From Anaeromyces robustus (taxonomy: Eukaryota; Neocallimastigomycota; Neocallimastigomycetes; Neocallimastigales; Neocallimastigaceae), in the NCBI GenBank assembly GCA_002104895.1, contig MCFG01000031.1:40001-104000 (forward strand): DNA of 64,000 nucleotides. The letters run 5' to 3'. Positions 1 to 22,438 of this stretch are shown piece by piece. The notes below the pieces were generated by a model, which was not told where the DNA came from, did not search any database, and was given only the letters and a program-made list of their open reading frames with translations. Position 1 is the first letter of the stretch. Each line of letters opens with the position of its first letter. A program made the position numbers and the translations under genes.

Positions 1-6903
<6,903 letters not shown>

Positions 6904-8322
6904 ACAATCATTATATTTATATTTAAATCGAAGGAAAAATATGTATATATTGATTAATTAAAATTAAATAAATTAACAATATATATATATATATATATAC
7001 ATAATATAATATTTATTTCAATATTTTATTAATTGAAAACATATATATATCATAAAAAAAAAAAAAAAAAATAAGAAAATATTAATTTTTTTATATTTGT
7101 TTTATCCAACTAAATAACTAATTAATAATAAAATATATGCCTGAGAAATAAAAAATAATAATAATAAAAACAATAAAAATTATTTTTTGATATTAAAGTA
7201 TTAAAAAAAAAAAAAAGCAAATAAAATTACATGATAAAATGTTACTAGATGATATTTAATATTAAAATTAAATTATTTTATTTAATTGATTTTTGAAAAT
7301 AATTTTTAAAAATTTTAAAATTAATTTTTATATATTTTGTGATATATTAAAAGCGATAATTAAAAAAAAATAGTATATATATAGTAAAAAAATAACAAAT
7401 CAATTTAACATTATTTTTTTATCAAACATATTAATTAAATTTTTTTGTTTAAACATTATTTCATGTTTTTTTCTATCGAATAATATTAAAGAATTATAAA
7501 ATTAATTTTTTATTATTAATATTTATTTATCAATTATTATTAAATATTGATATAAATATTAAAATATTGTAGTTCTAATATTAAACCTTTATGTTCAAAT
7601 ATTTTTAGAGAAATAATTTTATTTTAATTGCCATCCATCTGAATTATTAAATGAAATACTTAATTTTTGTAATATATTTGATTCTTCATAAATTAAAGGA
7701 TTTTAACATATACAATAACTATTTATTAAATGATAAAAAATATATACTTTCTTGGAAAAATATAAGTATTATATAATTAATATAAAGATAATTTTGATTT
7801 ATATAAGATAGAAAGAATCTCTAAAAATTATATACATATATATAAAAAAATTATTAATTTTTAAAAAAAATTAATTAATAAATATTAAATTATATGTAAA
7901 TTTTTTATTATTTTTATTATTATATGTGCACAATTATTTGATTTTTTTATTTATAATTTCAATTTTATACATTATTTTAATAAATAAGAACTATATTTCA
8001 TTTATCTTTATTAATTTTTTTTACTAATGTATTTTCTTTATTTTTATATATATATATATTTTATATTATTTATATATTATTATTTATTATTTTCTTTTTT
8101 CTTTTTTCTTTTTCTTTTTATTTATTTTAATAATTTTTTTTTATTTTGTTATTTTATTTTTTTACTTTTTCTTTTATTTCTTATTTTATATTTATATTTT
8201 ATATTTTATATTTTATATTTAATTTTTTATTTTATTGTTTTTTGTTTATCAATTATTTATTTATTTATTTAATATATATATTGTCTTATTCTTTCATAAA
8301 AATTTTTTTATGAATAATATAT
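6904..8322. other. AT-rich intergenic spacer
   Basis: No coding exon is supported. The stretch 8027-8320 is a T-rich tract that opens spurious Phe/Leu/Tyr reading frames. A short less AT-biased patch at about 7610-7690 can be read as a broken peptide but has flanking stops. Convergent genes (plus strand ending 6903, minus strand ending 8323) share this as their common 3' region. Confidence 0.7.
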
Positions 8323-10810
<2,488 letters not shown>

Positions 10811-12390
10811 TTTTAAAAATTTAATTTATATCTATAATATTATCAATTAAATAGATTTAAGTTAAATACTAATTTCGTATATTAAAATTAATTATAATAT
10901 ATATGAATATTATTATATTTTTTTTTACAATTAGTTGAACAAATATTGAAATATTTACTTTTAAAATATATGATTTTTAAAATTTGTGCTTCGTTTGCTT
11001 ATGTTATTATTGATATATTTTTTTTGTATTTTTATTGACTCTTTAGGCTTTCTTTTTGTTTGTTTTCTTTCCTTTTTCTTTTTTTTTATCTTGTATTTTA
11101 TTTTATATTTTTACTTTTTTCTTTTTTATATTATAAAGTGATAATTCTTAGCAGCATCACTTTATAAGTGTTAAAACTTAATAAAATAAAATAAAATAAA
11201 ATAAAATAAAACAAAATAAAATAATATAAATATGTTAATAATAAATAATTAATAATTTAATTATTTATTATAATTATAATATATTAATTAGATTCATCAT
11301 ATTGGTTTTTTTAATTAATGGTTTTAATAAATTATTTATTAAAATTATATGCTACGTAATACAAAAAAAAATAATTAAATCTAAATTAATAAAAATTTTT
11401 ATGATATTAATTTAATATCTAATGAAAAAATATGGTGTTCGTTAATTTAAATATTTATGAAAGAGCATAATAATATTATTATAATTATATGTGAAATACA
11501 AAACAGTGATAGTAATATTAATAAAAGAAAAACATAATTTTTAGTAAAATAAAAATAAATAATAATTATCTATATTTATAACATAATCATGATAATAATA
11601 TTATTGTGTTATTTAATTAATAATATTTGAAATAAATGATTTTTAAAAATAGTTTATTAATAATTATTAATTTTCCTTTCTTAAAATAAAAAATATAATA
11701 AACTCTATTTTTGATTTATAAAATAATCATTTTCATTATTAATTATAAATAATTTTTATCATTTATAATATTATTTATTATTTATTATTTACTATTAATT
11801 ATTTACTATTTATAATATTATTTATTATTTATTATTTACTATTTACTATTAAAATAATATGTTACAATAAGATATGTTTTGTATGTATTATATATTATTT
11901 TAAATTATTGAACTGCCATAGAAAAAATAATATTTTTATTATTAATAATTAGGTTGCATGTATTGGTTTTTATGTAATGATTAATTGTTAAAATTAATTA
12001 TTTTTGAATTTAAATTTAATTCAATAATTAAATATAAATTTTAAACTCAGAAAAAAATTAATATTAAAAATATGTATTACTAATTATATATATTTATGAA
12101 AGAGTGTACGTGCAGAATAATCTTTATTTAGATTATATAAATTCTGGTATTAGTATAATAATTTATATTATGAAGAATTGTAAAACCATTTCATTTTAAA
12201 CTCAGCATAACAGAGATAAGAAGTTTTGGTAAAGAAATGGAAAAAATACTAAAAAAATATTTTATTCTTATTAATAAAATATTTAAATATTATCTGGATT
12301 AATTGTTATTAAGAAAAGTTTTATATAATAATAGTTGATAATTATATATTTAATAATTATTCTTATCTATTTCTACATTATGTTATATAA

Positions 12391-12424
<34 letters not shown>

Positions 12425-13121
12425 GTAACAAAATATATTAGATAATGTATCTTTTATCATTCATATTATTAGTGCATAGTATTATTAATATTGTTTATTT
12501 AATGATTAAAATCAAGGAATATAAATATATTTGATGTATGTAAAATTAATTATTAGTGTTTATCCTTATTTTTTTTCTTATATTTATAGAAAATCAATAT
12601 TTCATATATAGATTATTATATAAACTTGGTAAAATTTTTGAAAATCATAATATAAAGGTATTATATTTTTTTAGGTTCATTATTATCTTTTAATATATAA
12701 AATGGTAGTACAATACTTATAGAAGAAGAAAAATTTAAATAAATAAAATGGTCAATATCAAGCCACAATAAGTAAATTCATAGTAATTATTTATTTTTAT
12801 TTTTTTATATAATTATATAATACGCCTCATAATTTGTTTTTCTTTATAATTTGATTAATCATCCATACAAAATCGAATAACTGTTGTACACTAAAAATTG
12901 GTTTAATTATAAATTAATATTTAATTTAGATTAATTAAAAAATAACTAAATAATTAATTAGTATATTATTTTTGTATTTTCAATATATAAAATATAAAAA
13001 ATATTTAATAAATTAAGTTTAATAAATTTCATAATATAATAAATATAATATTAATTAAATATAATATGAAAAAGAATTAATTTAAATTTTTATTATTTCA
13101 CAATACATTTTTATTTCTTCT

Positions 13122-13155
<34 letters not shown>

Positions 13156-13334
13156 GTTTTTTTTTTTCAGTTTATATCTATTATAATTTATAAATATTAA
13201 TATTCTGTTTAAAGGTATAATTGAATTTTAAATCAATTATTCAGTAACTTAAATATAAATACTATCTAATATATATTTTTAAATACATCTATCATTGGAT
13301 TTGTAAAATTTTGGTTTTAGTTATTTAATTCAAA
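10811..13334. other. Divergent intergenic region between HemN-like and SMCO4-like genes
   Basis: No exon found. It contains a T-rich stretch (11000-11130), an 11-bp perfect inverted repeat (11132-11166), a (TAAAA)n run (11178-11220), poly-T near 12392-12419 and poly-A near 13123-13153. Promoters of both flanking genes must lie here, but no specific element stands out apart from the hairpin. Confidence 0.7.
11132..11166. repeat. Perfect 11-bp inverted repeat (hairpin) upstream of the HemN-like gene
   Basis: Arms TATAAAGTGAT (11132-11142) and ATCACTTTATA (11156-11166) flank a 13-nt GC-containing loop, about 320 bp upstream of the minus-strand start at 10810. It could be a dimeric protein-binding site or a foldback; function unknown. 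Confidence 0.7.
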
Positions 13335-13694
13335 ATGGCCAGAAAACTTCCAGGAAAAGCTAAGAAAGAAACTAGAGAACAAAGTAATATTTTTCACAAA
13401 AATTATAATTTATATTCTATATAAGCGTTAAATATTTTATAAATAATCATTATATAATTTAATTAATTCATTATATAAATAATTTCATTATAAAAGAATT
13501 AGCTCGTAAGAAGAATACCGAAGAAGCCCTTCAATTAAGCAAGGTAATAAGAATATTTTAAATAAATTTAATATTGATAAAATATTGATTTTTATTATGA
13601 TGTTTTTCCATTTAAATAGAGATTTGTTCTTCCATCTTTAGCATTTGGTTTTGCTGCCTTTGTTCTTTTTTTCATAATTAAATTTGGAATTTAA
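13335..13694 (+). CDS. SMCO4-like single-pass membrane microprotein (56 aa, 3 exons)
   Basis: Exons 13335-13383, 13497-13543 and 13620-13694 join in phase. The N-terminal half is basic and helical (MARKLPGKAKKETREQK...), and residues 33-56 form a C-terminal TM helix beginning RFVLPSLAFG. This matches the layout and key words of animal SMCO4 (single-pass membrane and coiled-coil domain protein 4): GK.KKET near the start, a short charged coiled coil, VLP.LA at the start of the TM, and total length near 59 residues. The protein is probably anchored in an internal membrane with the basic end in the cytosol; the molecular role of the family is not established. No cleavable signal peptide is seen. 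Confidence 0.8.
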
Positions 13695-13784
13695 AAGACC
13701 ATTATAAATAATTTATTTATAATCAATAAATATTAATACAAAAGTAATATAACAATAAAATACAAATAATAAATAAAACGATAG

Positions 13785-13821
<37 letters not shown>

Positions 13822-14476
13822 AAAGAATTTAAAAAATATTATAGAAATTAAATATTTCAGTGATAATCTTGTATGTATAAATTATAAATTTTATTATTGT
13901 ATTTAAATAATATAATTTAAAACACAAACAAACAAAAAAAAAAATAAAATAAAATAAAACAATTACAATTAAAAATAATTACTTGAAAAAAATAAATATT
14001 TGATATTATGGTTTTATTTTTAGATTGTTAATTTTACTTTATAACATATAATAATAATAATAATAATAATATTTATTGATTTATTTACAATAAAAATGCT
14101 TTATATTGTAATTAATAATGAAATATTTATTTTATTTTATTTTGTATTTGAAAAAAAAAGCAAATATATAATTTATTTGAAATAAATTTAATATTTTATT
14201 GAAGAGAAAATACTTTTTTAATATTTATAATATAATAATTAAGTATTTAAATTTATTTACTATCTATTATTTCTTTTGTAATATATTTTTTAATATTATT
14301 TTGCTTCTATAAGTTTAAATATTTTTTTACATTACAGTATTAAATACATTTACATATTTTAAAAATTTTATTGCTAAGTTAAATATATTAAATATATATA
14401 AATATATATTTTTTCTGTAAATTCTGTAAAGTAATTTTTTCAATTATTTGACTATATAATTATATATTATTTATAT

Positions 14477-14523
<47 letters not shown>

Positions 14524-16637
14524 TATTTATTTTTAAAAATTCAGTTGTTTCAATAAAACAGAATAATTGTATATTTAAATATGAAAAATATCGATATTGT
14601 ATTAAATTAAACTTGAAATATTTTATATAAGTAACATTAAAATTTTAACATTAAATATTTCAAATATATTATTGTTTTCTATTTCTTGCTTTTTTATAAT
14701 ATTATTTTGTTGTTCTTTTCTATATATTAAATAACATAACCCTATATTTCGTTTTTTTTTTTTTTTTTTTTTTGTTTGGTTTTTAACCATTTATGATTAT
14801 ATTAAAAAAGAAAATATTAATTTTTTTATTAATTAAATTAATTATTTAAAATGTTTTTTTTTTATATATTAATTAGTAATGAATATTCAATAATTATTAA
14901 TAATAGTATATTTTATATTATTTTATTGAATATATTTAAATAAATTTTCTTTTTATATATTTAAATATACTACTATTGTTTTCTTATTTTTTTACCCTAT
15001 ATTTTTTTTAATTTTTTGTTATTATATTAGAATATCTTTTTTTTTAATTTTTTTAAAAAAAAGAGTATATAAACAATTAAAAATTTCTAAATAATTAATC
15101 AATTAGAATGAAATAAATTATTGAATAAATAAATAAATAATAAATAAATTAATAAAAATTAATTAGACGTTGACATAACTTTGATATAATAATAAATAAT
15201 TAAAAAAAAAAAAATAAAGTAAAATATTTGTTTATATGTACAATAATATTTATTTAATATAAAATAAATATGTATATGTATATGTATATATAAATTTAAG
15301 TAAAATAATTATTATTTCTAAACATTAAATTATACATTCAACATTATAAGGAAACATACTTTAAATAAATAAATTAATAATAATAATAATTTATTCAATA
15401 ATAATTTATATATTTAAGTAATCATATTAAAATAAAATTAAAAATATAATTAGAATTTATGTTATTATAATTCTTAAATATATATTTTCAATAATAAAAT
15501 AGTTTTTTTCTTTAAAAAAATAAGTAATACCTTACAAATTTACAAAAGAAAAAAAAAAAATTATTTATATAAACATATATATAAATAATGTATAGATATT
15601 TTAAGAATAAATAATATATATTATAAAATATTCTCAATTTTTTAACTATTTTGGTTCATTTTTTACATCTTTCAAAAAATGAAATAATATCAAACCAAGT
15701 TTTTTTAAAAAATAAAAATACCTAGATATATGACGTAACAACAATAAAAAAGTTAAATAATTATTCAGTTTTTCTTTTTTAATAATTATGTTTTTATTTA
15801 ACAATTAAATTATAATAACTTACACCAACAACTAAAAAATAAAAATAATACATTATACATAGCTTTTTAAAATAGTTTCTTATTGTATATATATATAATG
15901 TTTACATTTTTATTATAAAATATTATTTTTACTTTAATACACTATAATAAAGTAATAGTTGTATTTTTTTATCAATAATATAAAAGTATACATATATTAT
16001 ATATATTATAAATTCAAAAAGCCAGTCACAGAAAATAAAAGTAAGAAGTCAAAATAAATAAACTATAGCTTTAATATAAACAGATAAATAAAATAAACAA
16101 ATAAATAAATTTATAAATTAATTTATTGTAAAGTTATAACAACCTGGATTTTTATATTAGTTGAATTACTATCATTTTTTCTTGTTCCTAGAATAACAGT
16201 ATAATTTATTCATTCATATGATATCATAATTTAATATTAAATTTAATAATAGTATATTTATATATAAAGGTTATGTATAACAATTAAAAAGTATTTATAG
16301 TATTATACATTATCCAAATTTAAAACACTATGTAGATTATATAACGAAATTATAGAAAGGGTGAATAAAATAATAAAACTTTTATTTCCAAGAAATTTAT
16401 TTTAATAAATGATATAACCATTATAAATTCTTTTAACACAATAATACAATTCAATATATATTCATTTTTTTACATTATAAATAACAACAACAAACAATAA
16501 CAAAAAAAAAAAAAGGAAAAAAAAAAAAGAAAATCAAAATTATTTTTTTTACTATAAATAAATAAGTGAAGAAAAAAAAAAAAAAAAAGAAGTAAAAAGA
16601 GAAAAGAATACATTTTTGTCAATATATTTTTTAAAAG
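13695..16637. other. AT-rich intergenic region
   Basis: Nothing coding was found. It has poly-A (13788-13819), a (TTTA)n run (about 14477-14526), poly-T (14751-14773) and scattered A/T homopolymers. A bZIP-type TGACGTAA word occurs near 15731, about 900 bp before the FNIP start; it may be chance. Confidence 0.65.
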
Positions 16638-19457
16638 ATGTTTAGTAGATTTTTCAGTTTCAACCAGTCAGCTGCTGGAAAAAATAATAATAATAAATCA
16701 AAGTAATTATTATTAATATATATAATAATTTGTATATATTTATTTTTTTTTATTATATGTATTTATATAATTTATTTTATTTTATTTTTTTATTTATATG
16801 TAGTTCACATTCATTTTCAGTTGATAAGATTCGTGTAATTGTTTTTCAGGATACTGGTGATAAATTAAAATTACCGTTATTTGATACCAAAGTTCCATAT
16901 AAATCACATGCTAAAACATATTCTTCATCTTCATCTTTATCTACATCCGATAAACATTCATATTCAAAACCTGGTTCACTTTCTTTAATTTATAAAACTC
17001 CAAGACGTTATTCTCATTATGGTAATGATAAACATTCTCAAAGTTGGACATCTAATGAATTTAATAATGAACATTCGCCTATATATAAAAAAAGGGTATT
17101 TTTTTATCTTTTGCTTTATATATATCTTTCATTTCATTTTTCATTTTTCAATTATGCCATAATGCCATATATTAATCCTTATTAATATCAATAATAAATA
17201 AATAAATATTAATATTATATATTTAAATAATTTATTTATTTGTTTATCTATTCTAAATTATAGAGTAATCATAATTTTGAATTGCTAGGAGAAATTATGT
17301 TTGGAACAGCACCAATTGCATATAAAGGTGTGATAACAAAAGTTCATTTATTAAAAATACCTCAACCTCAAATTGTATGGACAAAACTTTTCAGTATAAG
17401 TGCATTTGATGAAGAAGTTTCAATGATAAAAAATGATTCTATTTTAAATAAATCTTCATCTGAGTATTCAATGTCTTATGGATCATTAAGATATTTTCAG
17501 CAAAAAGATTATGAATTTAATCAGCCTTTAATAGGAAAAAATTTTTATAATGTGGATACTTCTGCAAATCATCATGGTTTAAATGTAGCGTCAAATAATA
17601 ATTTTTCTTCTCAACCTTCATCACCTTCAACATCCTTCAATTCAGGAAAATCATCAAGCACTATTAATTTATCACAACGTCGTTCTAAAAGATTTAATAC
17701 AAGTTTAACGATGGAAAATTTAAAATCGGCGACTTCTTCTAATACTGATAAATCTATAGATTCAATATCTTCAGAGGTTGATTTACAAAATAATACACAA
17801 GCGTTAAGAAGATCAAGAAGAAGAAGAATATTATATGCTATTGGTGTAGTTATTGATACAGAATTAGAACCAGTATTTCGTGAATTTTTCTTTACTCATT
17901 TTATTATTTTGGAAAATCATATTCAAATTTTATATGAAACTTTAGTGGATACGATTTGTTCAGCATATCGTAAAAATCAATCAAGATCTAATGATTCAGT
18001 AAGTATTATATTTGTTAAAGAATATAATTTTATTATTTGTGATGTTCTATTTTTATATATATATATATTTTTTAATAATTGTACAAGTGTCAATATAAAA
18101 TAGAATAGAATGAAAAAATATAAAAGTTCATTATTTATATTATTTTATTTTAATAATTGTACTTTCTTATAGTTTACTATTTGTATTATTATTTTAATTT
18201 AATATTCGTACTTTATAAAAAATTCATTATTTATTTTAATTTTAATTTTATTTTATTTTATTTTATTTTATTTTATATTATATTATATTATATTATATTA
18301 TTTTATTTTATTTTTATTTTTTTCATTTACTTATTTAAAATCTATAATTTTATTTTTTTTGTATAAATAGAATAAAGGTGGTCAAGATGATGTTGATGAT
18401 CCTCAAATGCCAATGTTACCTCCGTATGCAATTCAAAAAAATGCTGAATTTTTGGCAGCTGTTGAACGATTCCAAAATTCGATATGTGAATTATATTGTT
18501 CACCAAGAATTCAAAAACCATTATGGTTAACGATGATGACTTTCCCAGGAGAAAAAAAATCATGTTGTAATATATTAATATCAGAATTTTGTAGATTGAT
18601 TAATAAACTAGATATTAAAAAAACAGGTTTCTTTTTATCAAAAGTTTTAACATCTGTTTTAGTTTATCATATTTCTTGGGTAACTACTGTAGCGTCATCA
18701 ATGTATACGGAATCAAAGGATAAACGTAAAAGTTCCAAACAATTAAATCCTTATTTAGAGCAATTAAGTAATTTATATGGTAATTTAGGGACTAAAAAAA
18801 TATCTAGGACTATTATTACTGGAAACCAAGATAAACATTTGATCCAAAAATTATTATATATATTAACATATTTTATTCGTTGTAGTGAACTTCATGAACA
18901 TATTGAATATATTCAAAATTTAAATAGACAAGAAAGTTATTGTAGTTCTATTCGAAGTGATAGTTTATTATCAACATTTTCTAATTCTGCAGCTTCATTA
19001 AATCAGACAGATCAATTAGATTCAAAATTTAGACTTTATGCTGAACCAGATGTTAATGGCTATAAAAGTAATAGAAATAGTACTCTTAGTATGAATGTGA
19101 ATATTAATGTTAATGTAAATAATAATGCTCCCTTAGAAGAAACTACAAGTAATAATAGTATTAATAAAGAAAGTACAGATAAATCAATAGATAATACTGA
19201 TCAAGAAAGTTCTGATAGTAATTTAAATCAACAAAGTAATATAGGAATATCAAATTTGAATTATCAGAATAGTAATACAGTAAAACATTCTATGTTAACA
19301 GAAAAATTAATATTATCTTCAGATATTAATTTATCAAAATTGGCAGAAAGTGAAGCTAAGAAGAATTTAACAAAAGAATTAGTATCAGTACCACTTCCAA
19401 AGTAAGTATATATATATATATATATTTTGTAATTTTGCGAAAGAAAAATATTTTTTA

Positions 19458-19500
<43 letters not shown>

Positions 19501-22043
19501 TATATTTTTGAATATAAATAAATATTTTTTATATTATATATATATATATATATATATTTATTTTTGAATATAAATAAATATTTTTTATATTATATATATA
19601 TATATATATTTATTTTTGAATATAAATAAATATTAATATTAATATTAATTCATGAATTTTTTTTTATATAAATATATTTATATATTTATACAATAATAAT
19701 TTATTATTATTTTATAAGAACATTAATTACTCGTACAGTACCTGATTGTTTTGCAGATGAATATCTCAGATATAATCCTGTAACTATGAATCCTATACCA
19801 CAAAATGCATCAGAATCTGTAAATATACCAATTAATTCAAATCAAAGTAAGAAAACTCATGGTTTACCTTCTTTAAATGATAATTCAAATTCTTATTCTC
19901 ATTTTGATTCATCATATACCACTAGATTAAAACATTTATCAGCAAATGATATTCATTTAGTATCACCTATGGTTCAAGAATTTCAAACTAATAATCATTT
20001 ACAACAATATATACCAAAACTTACACCAAAAAGTAGTCAAATGAATCTTTCTCCAATATCATCACCTGTCAATTCATTTTCACCATCATTTTCACAATCT
20101 TCTTCATCTCCTTCTCTTTCAATATCACCGATGAGTATTTACGATAATAAAGGTCATCAATTATCTTCATCACCTTCTGTTAATCAACATATATCAAAAT
20201 CTTCTAATTGTATTACCCCTAATGATCAATTACAATATCGATCTTTTGGTCGTTCATTATTAGCTGATTATTGTAGTAATGGATATCAATCTGATTTTGC
20301 TTTAATGGGTTGTTCACGATTTAGTATTGAAAGAATAAAAAGAGATTTAGAGGCTTCCATAAGGTATTCCTACTTTAGTAAATCAATTAGTCATTCCACT
20401 TGTATTATTGCAGATGTTGATAATTATCAATGCCATATTATAGAATGTATTTTAGATGATTCCGTAGAAGTAGATAATGAAATTGGTATTGATGATTTAG
20501 AAAATGAAGAATTAAGAAAATATCATTTAGATAATGATAATAATAAAACAAATAATGGTGGTTCATTAAAAGGTTCAAATAGTTGTAAAAATAGTATGCA
20601 AAATAATGTCCCAAGTATTGAAATTAATAGTAGTAAAGTTATGAAAAATAATAGTAATCGAAATAGTAATCATCGATATAGTATAAATAATACTAATAAT
20701 AATAATATAAATATTAGTAATGGTCGGTATTTAAGTTCAAATTATAGAATGGGTAATCATAGTAATGCCAGTAGTTTTGATGATAATAAAATTTCACATG
20801 AAAATAGTTGTCCTTCTATTAATATTAATAATATTAATTCTTCTGGTATACCAATTAATATTAAAAGTAGTAATCGATCTTCATTAAATCTCAGAAGAAA
20901 TCATGATTATCATCATAATTCTTGTTCACCTTATGAATCAACATCTTTATCCCTTTCTTATAATAGACGTCATCAAGCTCAAGTATTTATACCAACCATT
21001 ACTTCTAATTCAAATTCTTCATCTGATTTATCTCCATTAAAATTTAGAATTGATAGACCACAAGCTTCCAATTTTATAATAAAAATGTTAACTGAATTAA
21101 AAGGTAAATATATCTATATACATAAAAAAAAAAAGAATAAAAAAATAAAAGATTAAAAGTTTATAAAAAAAAAAAAAATATATATTCATATTAGTATTAT
21201 ATATATTTTAATTTTTTTTTTTTAATTATTATTTTATTATTATTATTTTTTATATTTTACATTAATTAATATATATATATATATTATGTTTTACTGTAAC
21301 AGGTTTATATAATAGTGGATTACCACCAGAAACTGTAAGTAATTTATTTAAAAATAAAACACACACACACACACAAAAAAAAAAAAAAATGCTTTTATTA
21401 TTTAATGAATATTTAAATAAGTAAAATAAAATATTAATTTATATAAATATATAAATAAATATATTATATATATGAATAATAAATTTAGTGTACAATGTTT
21501 ATAGAAGATCAATTAAAAGCATTATGTTATGAAAGTATATTAGTTGCATCATTTTTAAAGGATAAAAAGGAATTATTAGATACTGATTTAATTAAAACTT
21601 GCTCAGAAGTAGGGTAATTATTATTATATTATTATAAATAATATGAATTAATATAAAACAATATACAAAAAATAATTATGATTATTATAATAATTATTAT
21701 ATAAATTAATTGTTTTATTTTATATATTTTTTTTAACAATTTTATTTAATAAAATAATAATAATAATAATAATAATTATAATAATAATAAAAAAAAAAAA
21801 TAAAGACTTGATACATCTGATATACCATTAATTACATCAATATTAAGTATTAATGATGAACGTTACTTACGAATTAAAAATACCAATATATCACCAAGTA
21901 GTTCGTTTAGTAGTAGTTCAAAAAAAAGTGGAAATTCAAATTCATATAAAGATTATTCTTCATCTTTTGCATCATCTTTATCTTCTTCTTTACTAAATCA
22001 ACGTTTTTCAACTCGTTTGAAACAAAAATTTTCACAACATTAA
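16638..22043 (+). CDS. Folliculin-interacting protein (FNIP / Lst4-type), 1300 aa
   Basis: FNIP proteins pair with folliculin and regulate TORC1 and AMPK signalling at the lysosome or vacuole. Exons 16638-16702, 16804-17095, 17264-17998, 18371-19401, 19719-21103, 21303-21334, 21489-21613 and 21806-22043 sum to 3903 nt, an exact frame. Family landmarks occur in order: IRVIVFQD (about residue 31), LGEIMFGTAPIAYKG (about 127), a basic patch then IGVVIDTELEP..FREFFFTHF (about 310-330), PLWLTMM with a following LT.VL..HISWV, ILTYFIRCSELHEH, and the C-terminal FGRSLLADYCSNGYQSDF..MG with CIIADVDN (about 880-950). FNIPs have a longin plus DENN architecture. Long Ser/Asn-rich insertions (roughly 600-700, 720-870, 960-1130) lie between blocks. 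The C terminus is Ser-rich. Confidence 0.93.
19480..19640. repeat. Tandem AT repeats in FNIP intron 4
   Basis: Three near-copies of a unit containing TTTTTGAATATAAATAAATATTTTTTATATTATATATATATA lie head to tail in the intron between exons ending 19401 and starting 19719. Confidence 0.75.
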
Positions 22044-22404
22044 ATTTTAAATAATTAAAAAAAAAAAAAATATGATTATTATTAATATTTTTTTTTTCTT
22101 TCATTATTAAAAAGTATTTGTTGGTTTTAATTATTAGTTTTTTTTAGATTTTTAATTTAATTATCTTTTTTTTTTTCTTCTTTTTTAACAATCATAATTA
22201 TTAATTATTTTTTCTTACTTTAATTTTTTTTATTTTATTTTTTTCTTTTTTCTTTTTTTTTTTTTTTTTTAGTAATTTTTAAACATTTTAAAAACAGATG
22301 GAATTTTTTTTTTTTTTTCTTTAAAAAAGTGTTTGTCTATTCATATAAAATATAGAAAAACAAAAAACAAAAACAAAACAAAAACAAAAACAAAAAAATT
22401 AAAA

Positions 22405-22438
<34 letters not shown>

